DNA of 35,413 nt. Source: Angelakisella sp. GTDB lineage: Bacteria; Bacillota; Clostridia; Oscillospirales; Ruminococcaceae. Shown piece after piece: positions 1 through 8,707 of this stretch (the stretch's first letter is position 1; each line of letters opens with the position of its first letter). Made by a program: the position numbers and the translations under genes. Where the stretch lies: contig JAHHTQ010000022.1 of assembly GCA_020024555.1 (NCBI GenBank), forward strand, positions 1 to 35,413, in the 5' to 3' direction. Under the pieces are notes generated by a model that had not been told where the DNA came from, ran no database searches, and worked only from the letters and a program-made list of their open reading frames with translations.

Positions 1-99
1 TTTTATATCTTTGTTTATTTTATATATTGTATATATATATATATTTATGATAATATATAAAATATAATACTAATTGAACCAAAGGAGAGATTGATTATT

Positions 100-1770
100 A
101 TGATGAGTGATATTGAAATTGCACAAAGTGCAAAAATGCAAAATATTTCTGATGTGGCAAAAAATCTGTCAATACCTGTTGATGCCTTGGAGCATTACGG
201 TAAGTATAAGGCAAAAATTAGTGAAGATTATATAAAATCCGTTGAGAATAAGCCTAATGGAAAACTTATTCTTGTTACAGCAATAAATCCTACCCCAATG
301 GGCGAAGGAAAAACAACTACTTCAATAGGTCTTGCAGACGCTATGAACAAATTGTCAAAGAAAACCGTGCTCGCTCTGCGTGAACCTTCTCTCGGTCCTG
401 TCTTTGGTATAAAAGGCGGCGCTGCCGGTGGCGGATATGCGCAAGTTGTACCTATGGAGGATATTAATCTACACTTTACAGGGGATATGCATGCAATAAC
501 AGCGGCAAATAATCTGTTGTGCGCATTAATAGACAATCATTTGCAACAAGGAAACTCACTGCTCATTGACCAACGCAAAATCTTATTTAAAAGATGTATG
601 GATATGAATGACAGAGCGTTGCGTTATATAAACGTAGGCTTGGGCGGTAAAATCAACGGAGTTCCGCGTGAAGACGGTTTTCAGATAACTGTTGCCAGTG
701 AAGTTATGGCAATTCTTTGTCTTGCAAAAGATTTGGAAGATTTAAAAACAAGACTCGGCAATATTCTTATTGCATATTCATATAGCGGTGAACCTATCTT
801 TGCAAAAGACTTAAAGGCAGAAGGCGCGATGACTGTACTGTTAAAAGACGCGCTGAAACCTAATATTATACAAACTCTTGAAAGCACGCCTTGCCTAATG
901 CACGGTGGCCCGTTTGCGAATATTGCGCATGGCTGTAACTCTGTCCGCGCAACAAAATTAGCGCTTAAAATCGGTGACTATACAGTTACGGAGGCAGGCT
1001 TTGGCTCAGATTTGGGCGCTGAGAAATTTATGGATATCAAGTGTCAGGTAAGCGGCTTAAAACCTAACTGTATTGTTTTGGTTGCCACTGTCCGCGCACT
1101 AAAATATAACGGTGGCGTAAAGAAAGATATGGTTACCGAAGAAAACGTAGAGGCGCTGAAAAAAGGTCTTTGCAATTTGGGCGCTCATATAGACAATATG
1201 AAAAGCTACGGTGTACCTGTTGTTGTCGCTATCAACAGATTTTTACAAGACAGCGATGCCGAACTTAACGCAATAGAAGAATACTGCGCAGAGCATGGCG
1301 CAGACTTTGCTCTTTCGGAAGTATTTGCAAAAGGTGGAGAAGGTGGTATAAATCTTGCGAAAAAAGTTATTGCAGCCTGTGAAAAAGAAAATACATTCAA
1401 ACCACTGTATATTGCCGAAAACTTGACAATAGAAGAAAAAACGGAGAAAATAGCCAAAGAAATTTATGGCGCCGACGGCGTGGACTTTGCGCCAAGCGCA
1501 AAAAAAGCCATTGCGGAAATTACAAAACTTGGTGGTGACAAGTTACCTGTATGTATAGCGAAAACACAGTATTCATTATCTGATAATCAAAATGCGCTGG
1601 GTCGTCCGACAAATTTCAGAATTACCGTACGTGATGTTAAATTATCAAACGGCGCAGGCTTTGTTGTAGTTATGACAGGAGACATAATGACTATGCCCGG
1701 ACTGCCTAAAACACCTGCATCAAATAACATTGATATTGATATTAACGGCAAAATAAGCGGATTATTCTAA
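100..1770 (+). CDS. fhs: Formate--tetrahydrofolate ligase
   Basis: ATP-dependent ligation of formate to tetrahydrofolate giving 10-formyl-THF, the cytosolic entry of formate into one-carbon metabolism (purines, fMet, Wood-Ljungdahl methyl branch in acetogens). The P-loop TPMGEGKTT lies near residue 66, and family blocks such as GGAAGGGYAQV, HFTGD and the C-terminal TGDIMTMPGLP are present. At 556 residues it is full length. The frame is open from a TTG at 91, but the ribosome binding site AAAGGAGAG at 81-89 sits too close to it. ATG at 100 (or 103) has normal spacing and was chosen. It stands alone, divergent in function from its neighbours and convergent with the amidase gene. No THF riboswitch is visible in the 99 upstream bases. 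Confidence 0.97.
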   Translation: MMSDIEIAQSAKMQNISDVAKNLSIPVDALEHYGKYKAKISEDYIKSVENKPNGKLILVTAINPTPMGEGKTTTSIGLADAMNKLSKKTVLALREPSLGPVFGIKGGAAGGGYAQVVPMEDINLHFTGDMHAITAANNLLCALIDNHLQQGNSLLIDQRKILFKRCMDMNDRALRYINVGLGGKINGVPREDGFQITVASEVMAILCLAKDLEDLKTRLGNILIAYSYSGEPIFAKDLKAEGAMTVLLKDALKPNIIQTLESTPCLMHGGPFANIAHGCNSVRATKLALKIGDYTVTEAGFGSDLGAEKFMDIKCQVSGLKPNCIVLVATVRALKYNGGVKKDMVTEENVEALKKGLCNLGAHIDNMKSYGVPVVVAINRFLQDSDAELNAIEEYCAEHGADFALSEVFAKGGEGGINLAKKVIAACEKENTFKPLYIAENLTIEEKTEKIAKEIYGADGVDFAPSAKKAIAEITKLGGDKLPVCIAKTQYSLSDNQNALGRPTNFRITVRDVKLSNGAGFVVVMTGDIMTMPGLPKTPASNNIDIDINGKISGLF

Positions 1771-1793
1771 ATAGTCAAATAATTTTAATAAAT

Positions 1794-1845
1794 AAAAAGT
1801 AGCCAACAATAGCTCATGGAAAGTTATCGTTGACTACTTTTTTTG
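1794..1845 (-). terminator. Terminator of the amidase gene, possibly bidirectional
   Basis: An inverted repeat between the converging fhs and amidase genes: AAAAAGTAG at 1794-1802 pairs with CTACTTTTT at 1834-1842, and the stem continues inward. The two irregular positions become G.U pairs in leftward RNA but C.A mismatches in rightward RNA. So the hairpin folds better as the amidase terminator, though both sides carry A/T tracts and it may also stop fhs transcripts. Confidence 0.8.
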
Positions 1846-1853
1846 TTATCTTA

Positions 1854-3638
1854 TTATACTTGTCTGAAATATTCTATTATACCGTCTGCTATTCCGTTAA
1901 CAGTATTGAAAATACCTTGCCTTGAATTCATTTCATCGTATTCCATAGGAGTAGATACAAAACCCATCTCCACAAGCATAGCGGGAGCAAGTGAGTTATA
2001 TGTTACTCTATACACACTTTGTAATGCCTTTCTTCTTTTTCTTCCCGTATGCGCAATTATATTATCCAAAATACTTTCGGCAGCGGGCTTGTGCCTTCCA
2101 TAGTAATAGTAGATTTCTGTGCCCTGTGCTTTTCTGGCATCTCCGCCAACCGAGTTACAGTGCAAAGACATAAACATATCGGCTCTATGAAAAAAAGCAG
2201 GTTCCATTCGGTATTCATAAGGGGTTTTTCTGTCAGATTCAATGGTTGCAACAATTACAGTTGCGCCCAAGCCTTCCAAACGACGTTTTAATGCAATGGC
2301 TGTATTTGCTGTAATGTGACACTCACTGTCGCCTGATGTATGTGTAACACCAGTTGCGCCGAGGTCAGTACCTCCATGCCCCGGATCTATGGCAATAGTT
2401 ATTCCCTCTAATGGTTTATTTGGGTCAGATGAAAGCCTTGCCTGATATTTTATATATAGAGATATTGTATTGTCATTATACTCTACAACGTGACCACTGA
2501 TTTTATCTTTTAAATAAATAGTTAAAAATGTATAATCTGATTTTTCAACAACATCATAGGATTTAATAACTTTACTGTTATTTATGCTTGACGGTAAAGA
2601 AGTAATCCCTTTTGTATGGTACATTTTCAGTTCTATTGAGTCACTTGTTTGCGAACTGATAACAAGAGGACGGGCAGAACCGGTAAATGTAATCATCTCT
2701 CCGTTCATAGTCCTTGTAAAATTTATCTCATCTACGTTATTTGTTACTTTTACGTTCTGTATAGGCTCTACGCCGTTTTTTGCTATCCAACCGCCACAGG
2801 AAAGTTTATATTTATCACTTGTTTGGTCAACAACATAATCAACTCCGCCTTGTCTTACAGCTCCCATTACATTGTTTATATCATTATGCACGTTGTGTAT
2901 AGGCGTTGTTGGTTCGCTCACCTGAACATAAATCGTGGAATTTGGCGGATAAATAAGCACGTTTCCGCTCGAGTTATATGTTTTTGTATTTCCGTTATAT
3001 TTCATTGTATATTTAATTTTACCCGCATCTTTTATACTGCTGACATACGGAACAGTAATTACGGTTTTATAGTTTGCCGGAACTCCGTCACTTGCGATAG
3101 CAACAGGCTGCAAGCTGTATGTTTCACCCATAAGTGTCGCTGTAACACTCGAACCACTTGGCGCAACACAAGTAAGCGTTACTTCTTCCCCCGAAACAAA
3201 AGCGCTTTTATATTCAGGAGTTAATTTTGAAAGTGAGTTCGTAGTTGATGTCCCTCCCGAGCCACTACGTGTAATTTTTACAGTGGCAGTACTTCCGTCA
3301 TCTTGTTCAAACGTATATGTATTTACACCGTAATCCAAATCAACATAAGTTGCAAATGTCCCTTGTTTACCAACAGCCGAAACATTATATCCGTTACAGG
3401 TTAAATTATAGTTCGGATTGCTTGTTCCTGTTATATAGTAATTACTTGCCGTAGTTGTAACGTTTTGGGTAGGTGAGGCAATTTTGAGTGTTTGGGGGAT
3501 ATTTATTTTTATACCACTCATAATATAATCTATATCACTATATGTTCTCGCATAAGCCGTCAATGAAGATGTTGCCAATAGTCCTATTCCCAAAAATACG
3601 GCGCAAGTTCTTTTTATTATATTTCGTTTTTTAAACAT
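1854..3638 (-). CDS. Secreted N-acetylmuramoyl-L-alanine amidase (Amidase_3) with long N-terminal beta-rich region
   Basis: Predicted peptidoglycan hydrolase cleaving the MurNAc-L-Ala bond outside the cell. Residues 1-30 form a signal peptide with a likely cleavage after an AYA motif. Residues ~30-400 are Thr/Ser/Asn-rich and beta-strand-like; part of this (about 260-400) resembles an AMIN-type targeting region, though I cannot assign it firmly. The Amidase_3 domain spans ~408-594 with the expected zinc ligands His421 (DPGHGG), Glu439 and His493 (SLHC), and catalytic Glu557 (LVEMGF). The ATG has a good AAAGGAG site upstream. It is transcribed alone, leftward; the preceding gene on this strand is comFB-like. 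The fold of the long N-terminal region is inference. Confidence 0.93.
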   Translation of the reverse strand: MFKKRNIIKRTCAVFLGIGLLATSSLTAYARTYSDIDYIMSGIKINIPQTLKIASPTQNVTTTASNYYITGTSNPNYNLTCNGYNVSAVGKQGTFATYVDLDYGVNTYTFEQDDGSTATVKITRSGSGGTSTTNSLSKLTPEYKSAFVSGEEVTLTCVAPSGSSVTATLMGETYSLQPVAIASDGVPANYKTVITVPYVSSIKDAGKIKYTMKYNGNTKTYNSSGNVLIYPPNSTIYVQVSEPTTPIHNVHNDINNVMGAVRQGGVDYVVDQTSDKYKLSCGGWIAKNGVEPIQNVKVTNNVDEINFTRTMNGEMITFTGSARPLVISSQTSDSIELKMYHTKGITSLPSSINNSKVIKSYDVVEKSDYTFLTIYLKDKISGHVVEYNDNTISLYIKYQARLSSDPNKPLEGITIAIDPGHGGTDLGATGVTHTSGDSECHITANTAIALKRRLEGLGATVIVATIESDRKTPYEYRMEPAFFHRADMFMSLHCNSVGGDARKAQGTEIYYYYGRHKPAAESILDNIIAHTGRKRRKALQSVYRVTYNSLAPAMLVEMGFVSTPMEYDEMNSRQGIFNTVNGIADGIIEYFRQV

Positions 3639-3797
3639 AACAACTCTCCTTTATCTTAATATTATATTAAAAAGTTAATACTCATAAATTAAGGTGTATA
3701 TTTTTGTTTGTTTTTATTCATAAAAATCAAAATAAATATAAATACCTAAATATACAAGAAAATTATATTTATGTAATAAAACAATAAAGATAGATTT

Positions 3798-3803
3798 ATT
3801 ATA
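3798..3803 (-). promoter_or_regulatory. Putative extended -10 promoter for the amidase gene
   Basis: On the minus strand TGTTATAAT forms an extended -10 element, with TATAAT at 3803-3798. There is no convincing -35 box 17 bases upstream. It would give a leader of about 150 bases. The rest of the 3639-3930 gap is A/T-rich and shows no other feature. Confidence 0.4.
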
Positions 3804-3930
3804 ACACAAAAAAACGACATAATGTTACATTTTAAGCCAATTAATAAAAAAATTATTCTAATATTTATTATATTAATAAAAAAATTGTTTGCCCTATACG
3901 GTAGCTTATGAAATAAACTATATGAAAATT

Positions 3931-4743
3931 TTACTTTTTACATTGTGTCGGATTTGTCTTTACCTTGATAATTGCCTGTACCAATGCTGTCGTTACAGCG
4001 CCGCTTGTTCCATGGTCATTCATAGCAAGTGTAATTTTATCAGGTTTATTTTCTATTATTTTGCTTTCCAAAGAATTTAACGCTATATTATAAACTTCAT
4101 CACGACAACCACTGCAAGTACAACAATTAAATTTTGTCATAGCAACATCAATTTTGTCATTTATCAGCAATTCTATAACATTTACAGTTTCAGGTTTGTC
4201 AGGCTCACTATTGTTTGTTTCAGTATTTTGTTCTACACTTATGGTTCTTGCGACAGTTTCTTTGTATATTGGCTTGTCATTTCTTATATCAAAGTCCATT
4301 ATCAATCCGTCGGAAGTGTCATCTTCTTCAAATGATGTTCTTTCAGATTTTTTATCATAATCCATTATTTGTTCGTCAGAAATATGTTCTTCTTCAAATG
4401 ATATTTCTTCAGGTTTTTTATCAAAATCCATTATTTGTTCGTCCGCAGTTGTTTCTGTTTTTTCTTCAATATTATACATTTCGTTTTCTTCCGTATCCTC
4501 TTTTAATATAATTGTTGGTTTTATATCATCTTCACCTGTAAGTAAGATTTTACTTCTAAGAGGTGGGCGTCTTTTTGTTTTTGGTTCAACTTTTTCAGTA
4601 ACATTTACAGATGATAAGTTTTCGTTATCAATATTGACTGCATTTGCACTCATATTGTCATCATCTTCTGAAAGCAACATTGATGATGGCATTATTTTTC
4701 TAAACATTGCTTCTTTACTGGGAAACTTCCTTTGTCCTGCCAT
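3931..4743 (-). CDS. ComFB-domain protein with acidic repeat linker
   Basis: Role unknown. The C-terminal ~85 residues (186-270) match the late-competence ComFB family: an ELL...D helix, a Cys cluster C207-C208-x-C210-x2-C213 followed by R-DEVYNIALN, and a closing amphipathic segment. ComFB proteins are small and of uncertain function; some are reported to bind cyclic dinucleotides. Residues 1-75 are basic with a conserved-looking start (KFPSKEAMFRKIMPS). Residues 101-160 hold 2.7 copies of a 22-residue acidic repeat (DEQIMDFDKK type). It begins 29 bases after parA with a GAGG ribosome binding site, so the two are probably one operon and may act together. No terminator was found after it. Confidence 0.75.
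   Translation of the reverse strand: MAGQRKFPSKEAMFRKIMPSSMLLSEDDDNMSANAVNIDNENLSSVNVTEKVEPKTKRRPPLRSKILLTGEDDIKPTIILKEDTEENEMYNIEEKTETTADEQIMDFDKKPEEISFEEEHISDEQIMDYDKKSERTSFEEDDTSDGLIMDFDIRNDKPIYKETVARTISVEQNTETNNSEPDKPETVNVIELLINDKIDVAMTKFNCCTCSGCRDEVYNIALNSLESKIIENKPDKITLAMNDHGTSGAVTTALVQAIIKVKTNPTQCKK
4264..4443 (-). repeat. In-frame tandem repeat, 66-bp unit x 2.7
   Basis: Three consecutive units encode residues 101-122, 123-144 and 145-160 of the ComFB-domain protein. The first two are close in DNA and protein (DEQIMD[FY]DKK then SFEE). The third has drifted (DGLIMDFDIR). It lies in the disordered acidic linker, so copy number may vary between strains. Confidence 0.8.
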
Positions 4744-4772
4744 TTTTTAATAGCGCCTCATTTCAATTATTA

Positions 4773-5549
4773 TTATTTTATTATATCGCCCAGAATACCA
4801 TTTTCAATAAGTTCGTTTACAAGTTTGCAATAATCGAGCATAACACTGCTTGTAGAATAATCTTTCATCGGATTTACCTGTCGTGATTGGGCTTCACAAA
4901 TAGTCACGCTGTTTCTAATCTGTGTTTGCAGTAGCGGAATATGCAAACTGTCTGCTATCATTTGTGCTGTCCCTCTTACTTCCAAAGCAAAATTTGTACG
5001 AAACGTTAATCGGGTAAGGAACATTCCGGCAAATTTCAGATTTGGATTGCAATACTTTTGTACACGTGAAATAGTATCATATAATTGCGCAAGTCCCTGC
5101 AAACTGAATATATCCGCCTGCATAGGAACAAGTACACAGTCAGATGCGGTAAATGCATTAATTGTCAAAATACTTAATGCCGGCGGGGAATCTATCAAAA
5201 TAATATCATATTTATTGAGAACTTTTTCTATTGCTTTTTTTAATATGAACTCTCTGCCACGTCCTGTAAACTCCAGTTCTATACTGCTAAGTAAAATATT
5301 TGCGGGAACGATATCTCCCGAGTGTGTATGTTGTATGGCTACTTCTATATCATCACCGCAAAAAACATCATAAGATGTTTTACTGTTCTCTGAGTCGGCG
5401 TTTAAAGCAAATGTCAAGTTGCCCTGTCCGTCTAAATCAATAGACAATACTTTATATCCAACAGTTGTAAAAACCGATGCGAGCGCATACGTAGAAGTGG
5501 TTTTTCCCACACCGCCTTTTTGATTGGAAACCGAAATAACAACTGCCAT
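4773..5549 (-). CDS. ParA/Soj-family ATPase
   Basis: A 258-residue ParA-type ATPase with the deviant Walker A motif KGGVGKTT at residues 11-18, Walker A' and B regions (LSIDLDGQGNLT, IILIDSPPALS) and the usual C-terminal YxxLVNELI. The longer open frame to 5618 is rejected, because ATG at 5549 follows a GGAGGA site at good spacing and starts the canonical MAVVISVSNQKGG. The family drives DNA segregation or cargo positioning by ATP-dependent dimerisation on the nucleoid. No ParB or parS is seen in the window; the next gene in the operon encodes a ComFB-domain protein instead. The normal soj/spo0J pair sits near oriC, so this may be an orphan positioning ATPase rather than the chromosomal partition gene. 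Confidence 0.93.
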   Translation of the reverse strand: MAVVISVSNQKGGVGKTTSTYALASVFTTVGYKVLSIDLDGQGNLTFALNADSENSKTSYDVFCGDDIEVAIQHTHSGDIVPANILLSSIELEFTGRGREFILKKAIEKVLNKYDIILIDSPPALSILTINAFTASDCVLVPMQADIFSLQGLAQLYDTISRVQKYCNPNLKFAGMFLTRLTFRTNFALEVRGTAQMIADSLHIPLLQTQIRNSVTICEAQSRQVNPMKDYSTSSVMLDYCKLVNELIENGILGDIIK

Positions 5550-5596
5550 AAAATAGTCCTCCGTAACAAAATAATAACAACTAACACATATTATTA

Positions 5597-5625
5597 ATTG
5601 TACATAATTTATCGACAAATTTCAA
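5597..5625 (-). promoter_or_regulatory. Promoter for parA-comFB
   Basis: Minus strand TTGAAA (5625-5620), a 17-base spacer, then TACAAT (5602-5597). It predicts a start near 5590 and a 40-base leader carrying the GGAGGA ribosome binding site. Confidence 0.6.
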
Positions 5626-5762
5626 GTGTTATTCCCAAAAGTCTTTTGTTTTTTACTTTAACGTGCTTTTAAAATAGTAATATAGTTTAAAAATATATAT
5701 TTATTTTTTACAAATAAATTGAAAAAATTTTTTAATATAGATTTTTTTTGTAAAATTTGACA

Positions 5763-5791
5763 TTGTGCGTATTTTTTTTAAATGTTATAAT
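5763..5791 (+). promoter_or_regulatory. Promoter for purC
   Basis: An extended -10 element TGTTATAAT (TATAAT at 5786-5791) with a weak -35 TTGTGC at 5763-5768 and 17-base spacing. The better-looking TTGACA at 5757-5762 is 23 bases from the -10, too far. The predicted start is near 5798, leaving a ~135-base leader. Confidence 0.6.
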
Positions 5792-5802
5792 AACAAAGAT
5801 GG

Positions 5803-5875
5803 TGCTATACTGTTATTTTTATTGATTATAACTCTATAATTTGTTTATATTTTCAAAAACAAAATACAGATAGCA
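5803..5875 (+). promoter_or_regulatory. Structured purC leader: long-range hairpin
   Basis: TGCTATaCTGTtATTTT (5803-5819) can pair with AAAATACAGATAGCA (5861-5875), with only two single-base bulges and a ~40-base A/T-rich loop. It has no T tract directly after it, and no purine-riboswitch core is visible. Function unknown; it could be a stability element or a remnant regulator. Confidence 0.45.
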
Positions 5876-5933
5876 TATTTTATTTCACAAAAATTTAATA
5901 CAGCCTATTATGGCAGAATGGACGGTTATTGTT

Positions 5934-6614
5934 ATGAAAAAGATTTACGAAGGCAAAACAAAAGATGTTTATGAGTTGCCAAACGGTAACTATATGCTTG
6001 ATTTTAAGGATACAGTAACAGGCGAAAACGGTGTATTTGACCCAGGCGCAAATACAGTAGGTCTATCCATTGAAGGTATTGGCAAACAAAATTTAAAAAT
6101 GTCAAAATACTTTTTTGAACTTTTAAATTCACAAGGTATCAAAACACAATATGTAGATTGTGATATAGAAAAAGGTACTATGGAAGTATTGCCTGCTAAA
6201 CCTTTTGGTAAAGGATTAGAGGTAATTTGTCGATTAAAGGCTGTTGGTAGTTTTTACAGAAGATATAATGACTACATAAACGAAGGCGATGATTTACCGT
6301 ATTATGTGGAATTTACATTCAAAAATGATGCTTTGGGTGATCCGCTTGTTACACGTGAAGGTTTAATAGCGCTTGGCGTTATGACAGCTGAACAATATGA
6401 AGATACTGTGAAATTGACACAGACAATAACAAAAACAGTTGCTGAAGAAATCGCCAAAAAAGGTATGGAACTATATGATATTAAATATGAGTTCGGTTAT
6501 AACAATAATGAAGTTCTGCTGATAGATGAAGTTGCTTCCGGAAATATGCGCGCATATAAAGACGGCAAGGTAGTAGAACCTGTTACCCTTTCAAAAGTAT
6601 TTTTGGGTGAATAA
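5934..6614 (+). CDS. purC: Phosphoribosylaminoimidazole-succinocarboxamide synthase (SAICAR synthetase)
   Basis: Catalyses ATP-dependent condensation of CAIR with aspartate in de novo purine synthesis. The family N-terminus KKIYEGKTKDVYE is followed by blocks such as LPAKPFGKGLEVICR, SFYRRY and LLIDEVASGNMR. ATG at 5934 (226 residues) begins exactly at the family start and has a weak GGACGG site 8 bases upstream. An in-frame ATG at 5910 would give 234 residues but has no ribosome binding site at all, so the choice is moderately certain. Other pur genes are absent here; purC is a single-gene unit with its own promoter and terminator. Confidence 0.95.
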   Translation: MKKIYEGKTKDVYELPNGNYMLDFKDTVTGENGVFDPGANTVGLSIEGIGKQNLKMSKYFFELLNSQGIKTQYVDCDIEKGTMEVLPAKPFGKGLEVICRLKAVGSFYRRYNDYINEGDDLPYYVEFTFKNDALGDPLVTREGLIALGVMTAEQYEDTVKLTQTITKTVAEEIAKKGMELYDIKYEFGYNNNEVLLIDEVASGNMRAYKDGKVVEPVTLSKVFLGE

Positions 6615-6637
6615 TTAAATATAAACAAACTTTAAAA

Positions 6638-6674
6638 CGTCTGGTATGACTAAATCATATCAGACGCTTTTTTT
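6638..6674 (+). terminator. Terminator between purC and galU
   Basis: CGTCTGGTATGA (6638-6649) pairs with TCATATCAGACG (6655-6666), one G.U, followed by a T run reaching 6674. The T tract overlaps the galU stop codon, so the same hairpin probably also ends the leftward galU transcript. Confidence 0.85.
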
Positions 6675-7548
6675 ATAGTTGCTTAATTAATTTTTTAAGA
6701 TATTCCCTAAAATCATTACCTATTTCATTATGATTTAACGCAACTTCTACCGCTGCTTCCATAATACCGAGTTTGTTACCCATATCGTATCTTTTGCCTG
6801 TAAAATCCACGCCTGTCATACCGACTGTGGTTGCAAGTACTTTCATAGCATCTGTAAGCTGTATCTCTCCGCCTGCGCCTACGGGCGTTTTCTCCAAAAT
6901 ATCAAAAATTTCGGGTGGCAATACACATCTGCCCAAAATAGAATATAACGATAAAACTTTATCGAAAGAAGGCTTTTCTATCATATTTGTTACGCTGAAA
7001 ATATTACTCTCTATTGGTGAAACTTCCAAAGAGCTGTATCTTGTAATTGCCTCTTTACTTACTTCTTTTATTCCAACTACGCCTTTACCGTATTTTTGAT
7101 ATGCTGTACAGAGTTCTTTTGTTGTTTCATAACCATTTGGGGAAATAATAACATCATCACCGTACAATACTGCAAAAGGCTCGTTTCCCACAAAACTTTT
7201 TGCGCATAGTATGGCATGACCAAGTCCGAGTGGTTGTTGTTGACGGACAAACTGTATATTTGCCATATTTGCTATTTCAAGCATTTGATTATAAGCATCT
7301 GTCTTGTTGCTTTTTAAAAGTTTATCTTCCAATTCAGGCGAACGGTCAAAATAATCCTCTAAACTTGATTTTCCGCGACTTGTAACAATAAGTATATCTG
7401 TTATGCCGGAACGTACAGCTTCCTCTACAATATAGTGGATAGCAGGTTTATCAACAATCGGCAACATTTCTTTCGGCATACTTTTGGTTGCCGGCAATAC
7501 ACGTGTCCCCAGCCCTGCCGCTGGAATGACAGCTTTTCTTATTTCCAT
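6673..7548 (-). CDS. galU: UTP--glucose-1-phosphate uridylyltransferase
   Basis: Makes UDP-glucose from UTP and glucose-1-phosphate for cell-wall and capsular polysaccharides and glycolipids. The nucleotidyltransferase signature is at the N-terminus: GLGTRVLPATKSMPKEMLP, then VDKPAIHYIVEEA, and internally YGDDVI for metal/nucleotide binding and EKP around residue 189. It has 291 residues, normal for the family. ATG at 7548 follows a TGGAGAA site. It lies 40 bases downstream of the zinc-ribbon membrane protein in the same direction, with no promoter evident between them, so co-transcription is likely. Confidence 0.96.
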   Translation of the reverse strand: MEIRKAVIPAAGLGTRVLPATKSMPKEMLPIVDKPAIHYIVEEAVRSGITDILIVTSRGKSSLEDYFDRSPELEDKLLKSNKTDAYNQMLEIANMANIQFVRQQQPLGLGHAILCAKSFVGNEPFAVLYGDDVIISPNGYETTKELCTAYQKYGKGVVGIKEVSKEAITRYSSLEVSPIESNIFSVTNMIEKPSFDKVLSLYSILGRCVLPPEIFDILEKTPVGAGGEIQLTDAMKVLATTVGMTGVDFTGKRYDMGNKLGIMEAAVEVALNHNEIGNDFREYLKKLIKQL

Positions 7549-7588
7549 AAAAATTCTCCATTCTGCTTATATTTTATTTACAAACATA

Positions 7589-8626
7589 TTAAACAAGTAA
7601 CATAGCGAAAGATATTACAAAAGAAATAATAACAAATATCAAATAATAAATCATTATCGAAAGTATTACTGACAGAGGATTTACTCCACCGTTGACCCTC
7701 AGTGTCTGTACAAACGAAGATGAAGTAAGCGGAGATTTCTCTCTTACGTTTTCGCCAAAGGTTTTACGTATTTTGCTTATCTTATTTATACAGTGTTTTA
7801 GATAAAGTCTATTAAAAAACATTACACAAAAAATACGAATTGCAAAATTTAAAAGATTTGAAATTGTTATCAGTGGAGAAGCTACTGTCATTGCGGGAAG
7901 AATATTTTGCATAGACAATAGTAAATTTTCAATCGTAACAGGCAAATTTTGCGTAACGAGTGATTGCATAGCTTCGTTTACGGCATTAAAAGAAACGATA
8001 AACGACGGTACGAATGATAACAGAGTAATTGCCATTACCACTGCGCCTATTTTATACATTTTTCTATAAAAAAAATACGGAAAGCCGAATAGGAATGCCG
8101 CCCAATTAAACGGATAGGCGTTTCTGCTGTGAATAACATTAAACTTCATCAAAAAGCTGAAATTATTTTGACCGACAAAGTCTGCAAGATCGGCTGTCGA
8201 TACTTCGTTTTTTTCATCAAATGTTGTCTTTTCGTTTTCCTGTGTATTAAAAACTTCTGACAAAACATCTGTCAGTCTCTTTATGTTTTCCAGTTCCTCA
8301 GGATCTTCTATTTTTATTGAATTATTTGCCAGTGGAGTGCCACACTTACCGCAAATAGATATATTATCGGGATTAAATGTACCGCAATTTGCGCAACGCA
8401 CATAACTTAGCGAAGTATTCTTCTTTGCATTACTGTTTTTATCATTATTGATTGGAGTTTGCCATACTTTCCCTTCTTTATGCCAGTCAATATTTATACA
8501 TTGACCATTTTTGTTATAACAACTGCGATGATGTGGCGTACCGCATTCCGGACAAATTACAACATCATCATTTTCGGTAAATTCTGCGTCACATACAGGA
8601 CACTTTGTACCGGTATACATCGACAT
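7589..8626 (-). CDS. RING-finger/zinc-ribbon membrane protein (DUF2628-like)
   Basis: Function unknown. The N-terminus resembles the prokaryotic RING-finger family: Cys9/Cys12, Cys25/Cys28, His32-His33, Cys36 and Cys43 as likely zinc ligands. A second four-Cys zinc ribbon follows (C78, C81, C92, C95). A low-complexity linker of ~60 residues then leads to YPFNWAAFLFGFPYFFYRKMY near residue 165, typical of DUF2628, and to several hydrophobic spans up to the C-terminus. This predicts a cytosolic zinc module tethered to a polytopic membrane domain. ATG at 8626 has an AAAGGAG site at good distance. Bacterial proteins of this make-up are often annotated only as hypothetical; no enzymatic ubiquitin role should be assumed. 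Confidence 0.8.
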   Translation of the reverse strand: MSMYTGTKCPVCDAEFTENDDVVICPECGTPHHRSCYNKNGQCINIDWHKEGKVWQTPINNDKNSNAKKNTSLSYVRCANCGTFNPDNISICGKCGTPLANNSIKIEDPEELENIKRLTDVLSEVFNTQENEKTTFDEKNEVSTADLADFVGQNNFSFLMKFNVIHSRNAYPFNWAAFLFGFPYFFYRKMYKIGAVVMAITLLSFVPSFIVSFNAVNEAMQSLVTQNLPVTIENLLLSMQNILPAMTVASPLITISNLLNFAIRIFCVMFFNRLYLKHCINKISKIRKTFGENVREKSPLTSSSFVQTLRVNGGVNPLSVILSIMIYYLIFVIISFVISFAMLLV

Positions 8627-8707
8627 TTTTTGTTCTCCTTTCGGTATATGTTCTATACCTAAAATACATTTTTATTTTATAGTTTTTGTTAATAAACATA
8701 TAATATA

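Noticed and set aside
31..50. AT dinucleotide run as a microsatellite or origin element
   Set aside because: Short, with no DnaA boxes or iterons nearby; ordinary for such A/T-rich intergenic DNA.
1..99. THF riboswitch or other aptamer ahead of fhs
   Set aside because: The region is nearly pure A/T with no conserved core or stable stems.
2649..3224. 191-codon open frame on the plus strand
   Set aside because: It lies wholly inside the amidase gene on the other strand, has no ribosome binding site and a composition typical of an antisense shadow.
5757..5762. TTGACA as the purC -35 box
   Set aside because: It is 23 bases from the TATAAT, beyond workable spacing; the extended -10 with TTGTGC at 17 bases fits better.
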